DNA from: Betaproteobacteria bacterium
GTDB taxonomy: Bacteria; Pseudomonadota; Gammaproteobacteria; Burkholderiales; SG8-39
Direction: 5' to 3'
Length of the DNA: 6,527 nt
Assembly: GCA_009693345.1 (NCBI GenBank)
Contig: SHXL01000159.1
Span: forward strand, 1 to 6,527
Shown here: positions 1 to 5,980 of the stretch, piece by piece
Layout of the letters: each line of letters begins with the position of its first letter
Position numbering within the stretch: position 1 is the first letter of the stretch
Notes under the pieces: generated by a model
Database searches by the model: none
The model's input: the letters and a program-made list of their open reading frames with translations, nothing else
What the model was told of the DNA's origin: nothing
Program-made: the position numbers and the translations under genes

Positions 1-29
1 TCATTCGGGCGAGTGTAGCGCCCCTAGGG

Positions 30-35
30 CATAAT
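30..35 (+). promoter_or_regulatory. Possible -10 promoter element (CATAAT)
   Basis: CATAAT differs from the sigma-70 consensus TATAAT at one position and lies 8 nt before the ATG at 44. No recognisable -35 hexamer is found 16-19 nt upstream (positions 5-13 read TCGGGCGAG). A start site about 7 nt downstream would fall almost on the ATG, giving a leaderless or nearly leaderless mRNA. This agrees with the lack of a clear Shine-Dalgarno sequence. The only supports are the hexamer match and its position at the head of a tightly packed gene run. Confidence 0.35.
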
Positions 36-43
36 CGCGGGCA

Positions 44-1873
44 ATGGCCGCAGACCCCAAAGCATCTGGATTGGATCCCAAAGGGACGGACTCCAAGGAT
101 AAGGAACGCCTCCTCACCATCGCCGACCTGATCGACTGGCTGGTGGAGGACAAGATGGTGGACGCGGCGGAAGCCGCGAAGATGAAGAAGGAGCGGCGCT
201 ACTACCGCGGCACGCAGCATCCGCTGACGGTGGTCGCTGACATGAACTGGAAGAATGTGCAGCCGCCGCACAAGACGCTCGCGCTGGAGCCGCTCACGGA
301 ATGGCTCGCCAAGCGCGTCGGCCTGGAATACCGCCACATCGACCCGCTGAAGATCGATTTCTCGGCGGTCACCGAGGTGATGTCCTCGTCCTACGCGACG
401 CGCTTCAGGATCCTGCCTATCGGCGTTACCACCAAGGAGGCAGTGATCGCGGTCTGCGAGCCCTACGTGCGCGAGTGGGAGAAAGAGCTGCAGCGCATCA
501 CCAAGCTCGAATTGCGGCGCGTGATCGCCAATCCGAAGGACATCGAGCGTTACCAGGTCGAGTTCTACAATCTCGCCAAGTCGGTCAAGGGTGCGTCGAA
601 GGGCATGTCGGGCGTCTCGGCGATTTCCAATTTCGAGCAGCTGGTCGAAATGGGCTCGAACAGGACCTTCGACGCCAACGACGCGCACATCGTCAAGCTG
701 GTGGACTGGATCTGGAGCTACGCCTTCGAGCAGCGCGCGAGCGACATCCACATCGAACCGCGGCGCGAGATCGGCATCGTGCGCTTCCGCATCGACGGCG
801 TGCTGCACCAGGTCTACCAGATTCCCTCCGCGGTGCTGGCGGCGATGACCAGCCGCATCAAGATCCTCTCGCGCATGGACGTGGTGGAAAAGCGCCGGCC
901 GCAGGACGGCCGCATCAAGACCCGCACGCTGGAGGGCGAGGACGTCGAGCTGCGCCTCTCGACGCTGCCGACCGCCTTCGGCGAAAAGCTGGTGATGCGG
1001 ATTTTCGACCCGGAAGTGCTGGTGCGCGATTTCACGGAGCTCGGTTTCTCGGAGGAGGACCAGCAGCGCTGGAAGGAGATGACCGACCGGCCGCACGGCA
1101 TCGTGCTGGTCACCGGGCCGACCGGCTCGGGCAAGACCACGACGCTGTATTCGACGCTCAAGCTGCTCTCGACGCCCGAGGTGAACGTTTGCACCGTCGA
1201 GGACCCGATCGAGATGGTCGAATGCTCCTTCAACCAGATGCAGGTGACGCCCGGGATCGACCTGGGATTCGTCGAGGGATTGCGCGCGCTGATGCGCCAG
1301 GACCCGGACATCATCATGGTGGGCGAGATCCGCGACCTGGAAACCGCGGAAATGGCGGTGCAGGCGGCGCTGACCGGCCACCTGGTGCTCTCCACGCTGC
1401 ACACCAACGATGCGCCGAGCGCGGTGACGCGGCTGCTCGAGCTCGGCATCAAGCCCTACCTGCTGGTGGCGACGCTGAACGGCGTGATGGCGCAGCGCCT
1501 GGTGCGCATCCTGTGCCCGCACTGCAAGCTGAAAATCGACCTGAACCGCGTGGAAGACGTGCAGGCCTGGGAGGGGCTGGTGTCGCCCTGGAAGGCGAAC
1601 CGACCGGCATCGGTCTACAAGCCCGTCGGCTGCCTCGAGTGCCGCAAGACGGGCTTCGCCGGCCGCGTCGGCATCTACGAAACGCTGGTCTGCACGCGCG
1701 GCATCAAGGAAATCGTCGCCGCCGGCGCGGACCTGGGGAAGATCCGCGACCAGGCGTTCCGCGACGGCATGAAGCCGCTGCGCATCAGCGGCGCGATGAA
1801 GGTGGCCGCCGGCTTCACGACCATGGAAGAGGTCCTCAAGAACGCACCGCCGGCGCTAGAAACGGCGGGCTAG
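44..1873 (+). CDS. GspE/PilB-family secretion or pilus-assembly ATPase
   Basis: This 609-residue protein is a cytoplasmic motor ATPase of the type II secretion / type IV pilus assembly class, which couples ATP hydrolysis to assembly of a (pseudo)pilus at the inner membrane. Residues about 80-172 match the GspE N-terminal domain. The core shows ASDIHIEP (D234), RPQDGR (285-290), Walker A GPTGSGKT (358-365, K364), Asp box TVEDPIE (384-390), Walker B region DPDIIMVGEIRD (420-431, E428) and His box TLHTND (H453). A zinc-type tetracysteine follows: C491-x2-C494 and C530-x2-C533. All expected catalytic elements are present, and the length slightly exceeds the usual 560-570. The ATG at 44 has no good Shine-Dalgarno. 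M38 (nt 155) follows GGAGGA but would cut a predicted helix, so I kept the ATG. No pilin, PilC/GspF or retraction ATPase lies nearby, so PilB, GspE or MshE cannot be told apart; it may be an orphan paralogue. Confidence 0.93.
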   Translation: MAADPKASGLDPKGTDSKDKERLLTIADLIDWLVEDKMVDAAEAAKMKKERRYYRGTQHPLTVVADMNWKNVQPPHKTLALEPLTEWLAKRVGLEYRHIDPLKIDFSAVTEVMSSSYATRFRILPIGVTTKEAVIAVCEPYVREWEKELQRITKLELRRVIANPKDIERYQVEFYNLAKSVKGASKGMSGVSAISNFEQLVEMGSNRTFDANDAHIVKLVDWIWSYAFEQRASDIHIEPRREIGIVRFRIDGVLHQVYQIPSAVLAAMTSRIKILSRMDVVEKRRPQDGRIKTRTLEGEDVELRLSTLPTAFGEKLVMRIFDPEVLVRDFTELGFSEEDQQRWKEMTDRPHGIVLVTGPTGSGKTTTLYSTLKLLSTPEVNVCTVEDPIEMVECSFNQMQVTPGIDLGFVEGLRALMRQDPDIIMVGEIRDLETAEMAVQAALTGHLVLSTLHTNDAPSAVTRLLELGIKPYLLVATLNGVMAQRLVRILCPHCKLKIDLNRVEDVQAWEGLVSPWKANRPASVYKPVGCLECRKTGFAGRVGIYETLVCTRGIKEIVAAGADLGKIRDQAFRDGMKPLRISGAMKVAAGFTTMEEVLKNAPPALETAG

Positions 1874-1876
1874 GCC

Positions 1877-4800
1877 GTGGCCTGGTCGCAGCTCGTAGAG
1901 GCGCTGCTGCTGCTGGTCGTCGGCGGACTGGTGCTGTTCGGCGTCTGGGTTAGCGCGCGGCGCCGCGACCGGCAGGTCACGCAGGCGCTGCGCCAGTCCG
2001 AGGAGCGTTTTCGCCACCTGACTTCGCTCTCGGCCGACTGGTACTGGGAAACCGACGCCGAGCACCGCATCAGCTGGCTCTCGGGCGGCCCCGCGGTGGC
2101 GGCGCTGTTCGGCGGCCAGATGGCGCACGGCAAGCGCCTGTGGGAAATCCCGGGCATCGAAGTCGAGCCGCGCGCGCTGGTGGAGCATTTCGGGCGCCTG
2201 CGGGAGCTCGACGCCCAATTGCCGTTCTTCGATTTCGTGATTTCCCGCGGCACCGCCGGCGAGCGCCGCGCCCACGTGGTCACGGGCAAACCGTACTATG
2301 ACACCGCCGGAAAATTCCTCGGCTATCGCGGCATCGGCCAGGACATCACCGACAAGCGGCGTGCGGAGTTCGCGCTGAGCGAGGCCAAGGAGCGGTTGGA
2401 GCTCGCGCTGGAGGGCTCCGGCACCAGCCTTTGGGATACCGATCTGCGCACCGGCGAGGTTTACCTGAGCGAAGGCTGGTCCGAGTTCCTCGGCCAGTCG
2501 CGCGCCAGTACTCGCAGCACCGTGGATGCGCTCGTTCGACTGATGCATCCCGAGGATCTGCCCCGCATCGCACGCGAGTCGATGCTGGCGGTAAAAGGCG
2601 TCGCAGACGGGTATGCGGGGGAGAACCGCGTGCGGCTGGCGTCCGGGGGCTGGAAATGGGTGCTCTCGCGCGGCAAGGTCGTGGAGCGCGATGCATCGAC
2701 GGGCCGCGCGCTTCGCATGACGGGCACCAATCTTGACATCACCGAGCGCAAGCGTGCCGAGCAGGCGAGCCGCGACGCCGAGGCGCGTTATCGCGCCCTG
2801 ATCGAGCTCGCGCCCGACGGGGTGATCGTGTTCTCGAACGGCATCATCGAATACGCCAATCCGGCGGCGGCGCGCATCGTCAAAGCCGGTTCGCCGAAGC
2901 AGTTGATGGGCATGAAAATCGAGGACCTGGTGCATCCCGACCACCACGAGCGCCTCGCCGAGCGCCTCTCCTACCTCTCGGCGGGGCCAGGGGTGACCGC
3001 GTTCCAGGAACGCAGAATGCGCTGCCTCGACGGCAGCGAGGTCGTGGTGGAGGCGGCGAGCGTTTCCTTCCTCGAGCGCGGCCGGCTCGTGGTGCAGTCG
3101 GTGCTGCACGATGTCACCGAGCAGCGCAAGGCGCGCCAACTGCTGGCCGAACGCGAGCAGCGCTTCCGCGACGTGCTGGAGGCCTCCGGCGAGTATGTCT
3201 GGGAGACGGATGCCGCCTGGCGTTATACCTTCCTCTCCGAGCGTGTCGAAACGGTGCTCGGCTACCTGCGCCACGAGATGATCGGGCGCACGCCGCGCGA
3301 GTTCATGCCGCTGGGCGAGGCGCAGGCGATGGACGAGTGGTTCGCGAAGCGCACCGCCCACGCTGACGCGCAATCCACCCCGTTTCGCGATCTGGTGCAC
3401 CGCTCGCTCAGCAAGTCGGGGCGCATCGTCTGGCAATCGGTCAACGGCGTGCCGGTATACGACGCCGCCGGCAAGCTGGCCGGCTACCGCGGCACGGGCG
3501 CCGACATCACCGCGCGCACGCAGGCCGAAGACCGCATCCGGTTCCTCGCCACACGCGATCCCCTGACGGGGCTCCCCAACCGGGTGCTGCTCGCCGACCG
3601 CGCCAGCCAGGCGATCCTCGCCGCGTCACGCGCGCGGGGGAGTCTTGCGGTGCTGTATCTCGACCTGGATCGCTTCAAGCTGGTGAACGATTCGCTCGGC
3701 CATGACGCCGGCGACGCGCTGCTGCGCGCCGTCGCCGAGCGCCTGGGTGGCGCGCTGCAGCGCGACGACACGCTGGCCCGGGTCGGCGACGACGAATTCG
3801 TGCTGCTGTGGAACGGGCTGAAGAGTTCGCACGACGCGGCGGTGCTGGCGCAGCGCGCGCAGGGGATTCTCGCGCGGCCGTTCACCATCGAGGGACGCAC
3901 GCTGAACGTCTCGGCATCGATCGGCATCAGCGTATATCCGGGGGACGGCCGCGATTTCGGCGAACTGCTCAAGAACGCGGGCACCGCGGCCAACCACGCC
4001 AAGGAAACCGGCCGCGACCGCTTCCTGTTCTACTCGCCCGAACTGAACGCGCGCGCGGTGGCGCGCCTGGGCATGGAGAACGACCTGCGCCGCGCCCTCG
4101 CACGGGGCGAGCTGCTGCTGCAGTGGCAGCCTGTCGTCTCGGGCACCGCGGCGCGCGCCGGCGCGCAGATCATCGGCGCCGAGGTGCTGTTGCGCTGGCA
4201 GCATCCGCAGGAAGGGATGCTGATGCCCGACCGCTTCATTGCGGTGGCGGAGGACTGCGGCCTGATCCGGCCGCTCGGCCAGTGGACGATGGAGCGCGCG
4301 ATTTCCCAGGTCGGCGCGTGGCGCCGTGGCTGGCAGGACGGCGCCGGGCGCCGTGTCGGCGCCGAGCATCTCTGGTTTGCGCTGAATGTATCGGCGCACG
4401 AGCTGGCGCAGGGCGATGCCTACGTGGCGCAGCTCGAAGCGGCGCTTGTGGCGAACCAGGTGCCCGGTGCCTGCATCGAGTTGGAAATTACCGAAAGAGT
4501 GCTGATGTCGCACTTGGCGGAGAACGTGGAGACGCTGCGCAAGCTCGGCCGTCTCGGCGTGCGCGTCGCGATCGATGATTTCGGCACCGGGTATTCGAGC
4601 CTCGCCTACCTGCGGCAGCTGCCGATCGACAAACTGAAGATCGACCGCTCATTCCTGCGCGAGCTGGATGCGCATCCGGCCGACGCCACCATCGTTCAGA
4701 CAATCGCCGCGATGGCCAGGGCGCTCGGCCTGCGCGTTGCCGCCGAAGGCGTGGAGAGCGAGGCGCAGATCGCGCGGCTGCAGGCGCTCGGCTGCGACGA

Positions 4801-4897
4801 ATGGCAGGGGTACCATTTCAGCGCTGCGCTGGATGCGGTCGATTTCGAGCGCCTGATCGCGCGCCCGCTGGCCCAGGCCGGTTCCGCGTCGCGATAG
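1877..4897 (+). CDS. Membrane-anchored PAS(x4)-GGDEF-EAL c-di-GMP phosphodiesterase
   Basis: This 1006-residue protein is predicted to degrade c-di-GMP under PAS control. Residues 6-25 form one TM helix followed by RRR, leaving the rest in the cytoplasm. Four PAS units follow (about 41-160, 165-293, 301-417, 424-548), each ending in a (I/V)T-x-basic linker such as DITERK. GGDEF spans about 550-715: D596, N604 and D613 are kept, but the signature is GDDEF (637-641) and the I-site arginine is Q628, so cyclase activity is doubtful. EAL spans about 730-995 with ExLxR as EVLLR (E769, R773), N837, E870, DDFGTG (D900, D901), K921, E957 and Q977. These are the known metal and catalytic positions, so phosphodiesterase activity is expected. 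The GTG start lies 3 nt after the ATPase stop, in the same frame, with no strong Shine-Dalgarno; translational coupling is likely. No ATG start fits better. FimX-like regulatory use is an alternative. Confidence 0.94.
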   Translation: MAWSQLVEALLLLVVGGLVLFGVWVSARRRDRQVTQALRQSEERFRHLTSLSADWYWETDAEHRISWLSGGPAVAALFGGQMAHGKRLWEIPGIEVEPRALVEHFGRLRELDAQLPFFDFVISRGTAGERRAHVVTGKPYYDTAGKFLGYRGIGQDITDKRRAEFALSEAKERLELALEGSGTSLWDTDLRTGEVYLSEGWSEFLGQSRASTRSTVDALVRLMHPEDLPRIARESMLAVKGVADGYAGENRVRLASGGWKWVLSRGKVVERDASTGRALRMTGTNLDITERKRAEQASRDAEARYRALIELAPDGVIVFSNGIIEYANPAAARIVKAGSPKQLMGMKIEDLVHPDHHERLAERLSYLSAGPGVTAFQERRMRCLDGSEVVVEAASVSFLERGRLVVQSVLHDVTEQRKARQLLAEREQRFRDVLEASGEYVWETDAAWRYTFLSERVETVLGYLRHEMIGRTPREFMPLGEAQAMDEWFAKRTAHADAQSTPFRDLVHRSLSKSGRIVWQSVNGVPVYDAAGKLAGYRGTGADITARTQAEDRIRFLATRDPLTGLPNRVLLADRASQAILAASRARGSLAVLYLDLDRFKLVNDSLGHDAGDALLRAVAERLGGALQRDDTLARVGDDEFVLLWNGLKSSHDAAVLAQRAQGILARPFTIEGRTLNVSASIGISVYPGDGRDFGELLKNAGTAANHAKETGRDRFLFYSPELNARAVARLGMENDLRRALARGELLLQWQPVVSGTAARAGAQIIGAEVLLRWQHPQEGMLMPDRFIAVAEDCGLIRPLGQWTMERAISQVGAWRRGWQDGAGRRVGAEHLWFALNVSAHELAQGDAYVAQLEAALVANQVPGACIELEITERVLMSHLAENVETLRKLGRLGVRVAIDDFGTGYSSLAYLRQLPIDKLKIDRSFLRELDAHPADATIVQTIAAMARALGLRVAAEGVESEAQIARLQALGCDEWQGYHFSAALDAVDFERLIARPLAQAGSASR

Positions 4898-4911
4898 GCA
4901 GAGCACACGAC

Positions 4912-5298
4912 ATGTCCACGCTCTATCGCTACACGGTGCCGATGGAAGAAACGCATTGGAAATTTCCCGCCAGCGGCGAAGTCGCCTTCACGTGGGACTA
5001 CGACGCGCGCTCGGATGAGCTGCTGAAGCTCTATTCCAAGGGCAAGAAGGAGCAATGGGACGCCGACACGCGCATCGACTGGATTCTGACGGTCGATCCC
5101 GAGGACCCGATGCAGATGAAGGATGAGGTGGCGCCGCTGTACGGCACACCGCTGTGGAACAAGCTCTCGCCTAAGCAGCATGCCGATCTGCGCTACCACA
5201 GCCAGGTGTTCAACCTGTCGCAGTTCCTGCACGGCGAGCAGGGGGCGTTGGTGTGCGCGGCGCGCATCGTGAAGGACGCGCCGCGCATCGGAGTCTAA
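4912..5298 (+). CDS. 5' fragment of the ferritin-like di-iron gene (128 aa)
   Basis: This is the upstream piece of the broken gene. It carries the N-terminal region, rich in Trp, Tyr and acidic residues, and helix A with the first iron ligand, Glu109 in HGEQGA. Translation in this frame ends at TAA (5296-5298) after the non-native tail GV. With one of the six expected ligands it could not form the di-iron site alone. A later in-frame ATG at 4942 is possible, but the one at 4912 fits the operon spacing better. Confidence 0.75.
   Translation: MSTLYRYTVPMEETHWKFPASGEVAFTWDYDARSDELLKLYSKGKKEQWDADTRIDWILTVDPEDPMQMKDEVAPLYGTPLWNKLSPKQHADLRYHSQVFNLSQFLHGEQGALVCAARIVKDAPRIGV
5287..5298 (+). other. 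Frameshift site (extra G) in the di-iron gene
   Basis: The sequence reads ATC GGA GTC TAA in the upstream frame. Dropping one G of the GG at 5290-5291 gives ATC GAG TCT AAG, which restores I-E-S-K and the conserved F-Y-A-A-T-Q that follows. A programmed +1 shift is unlikely: GUC re-pairs poorly with UCU, and no slippery codon like the CUU of prfB is present, although a GGAG lies 2 nt before the stop. Confidence 0.8.
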
Positions 5299-5317
5299 GT
5301 TCTACGCCGCGACGCAG

Positions 5318-5980
5318 GTGATGGACGAGGCGCGCCACGTGGAAGCCTACCGGCGCCTCCTGACCGAGAAATTCAGGTTCGTCTACCCGATCTCCAAGCC
5401 GCTCAAGACGCTGCTCGAGCAGGCGCTGAACGATCCGCGCTGGGACTTTACCTACCTCGGCATGCAGGTGCTGATCGAGGGGCTCGCGTTGGTGGCGTTC
5501 CAGCGCATCCGCGACTACTCGCGCAATGCGCTGTGCCAGGCGGTCAATGCCTACGTCATGCAGGACGAGGCGCGCCATGTCGCGTTCGGGCGCCTAGCGT
5601 TACGCGACTACTATCCGGAGCTCACCGCTGCCGAGCGGCGCGAGCGCGAGGAGTTCGTCATCGAGGGCTCCTACCACCCGCGCGACCGCTTCAACTCGAT
5701 CGAGATGTGGGAGCAGCTCGGCATGGACTGGAAAGACGTGGGTCCCGTGCTCGATCAGTCGGAAGGGCAGATCCGCTTTCGCAAGCGATTGTTCAGCCGC
5801 ATCGTGCCCACGGTGCGCGACATCGGCCTGTGGAGCGAAAAAGTGCAGAAGGCCTACACCGAGCTGGGCGGCATGCAGTACGCCAATATCGACGCACAGG
5901 AGATGCTGGACAACGATGCGAAGGTCGCCGAGGAATTTGATCGAAAGATGCAGGAAGGTTTTTCTACGACCCCCAGGTGA
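5318..5980 (+). CDS. 3' fragment of the ferritin-like di-iron gene (up to 220 aa)
   Basis: This is the downstream piece of the broken gene. It holds five of the six predicted iron ligands (E139, H142, E189, E219, H222 in rebuilt numbering) in two DEARH motifs and LIEGLA, followed by a charged C-terminal region ending in STTPR. GTG 5318 and ATG 5321 are the first start codons in this frame, but neither has a Shine-Dalgarno. Both sit inside conserved helix B, so an independent start is unlikely. Family-like sequence (KFYAATQ) continues upstream of both codons, which shows the real coding sequence begins in the 5' fragment. Confidence 0.7.
   Translation: MMDEARHVEAYRRLLTEKFRFVYPISKPLKTLLEQALNDPRWDFTYLGMQVLIEGLALVAFQRIRDYSRNALCQAVNAYVMQDEARHVAFGRLALRDYYPELTAAERREREEFVIEGSYHPRDRFNSIEMWEQLGMDWKDVGPVLDQSEGQIRFRKRLFSRIVPTVRDIGLWSEKVQKAYTELGGMQYANIDAQEMLDNDAKVAEEFDRKMQEGFSTTPR

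Larger units (their letters stand above)
4912..5980 (+). pseudogene. Ferritin-like di-iron protein gene, split by a +1 frameshift
   Basis: Two adjacent frames form one gene. Removing one G at about 5290-5291 joins them into 355 residues, reading I-E-S-K-F-Y-A-A-T-Q across the join. The rebuilt protein has the two-half ligand pattern of ferritin-like di-iron carboxylate proteins: E109 (HGEQGA), E139-x2-H142 (DEARH), E189 (LIEGLA), E219-x2-H222 (DEARH). Both halves have a spacing of 30 between the first Glu and the ExxH Glu. Members of this superfamily activate O2 for oxidation, hydroxylation or radical generation; the substrate cannot be read from sequence. The frame change must lie between the stop TGA at 5270-5272 in the downstream frame and the stop TAA at 5296-5298 in the upstream frame. 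The ATG at 4912 follows the phosphodiesterase stop by 14 nt, with a weak AGGCAGAG. Ligands and reading frame are otherwise intact, so the change is recent or a sequencing/assembly error. Confidence 0.85.

Noticed and set aside
20..30. Small hairpin GCCC-CTA-GGGC as a terminator of an upstream gene
   Set aside because: The stem is only 4 bp and no T-run follows, so it is too weak to call a terminator.
301..1953. 550-codon + strand frame overlapping the ATPase
   Set aside because: It is Arg/Gly/Ala-rich with no domain, while the other frame carries Walker A, Walker B and the tetracysteine.
1856..3436. Long antisense open frame of 526 codons opposite the phosphodiesterase gene
   Set aside because: Its translation is rich in His, Arg, Ala and Leu with no recognisable motif, the usual shadow of a GC-rich gene. 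The + strand protein shows TM, PAS, GGDEF and EAL features through the same bases.
3626..4513. 295-codon antisense open frame opposite GGDEF-EAL
   Set aside because: It is low-complexity Arg/Ala/Gln/His-rich sequence, and conserved GGDEF and EAL motifs are on the other strand.
3808..4578. 256-codon + strand frame inside the phosphodiesterase gene
   Set aside because: It is an out-of-frame shadow with Arg/Gly/Ala-rich composition and no motif.
5287..5299. Programmed +1 frameshift of the prfB type
   Set aside because: The P-site codon GUC would re-pair poorly with UCU, the GGAG is too close to the stop (2 nt), and the one-base-deleted reading gives a better family match (I-E-S-K) than a slip at the stop (I-G-V-K).
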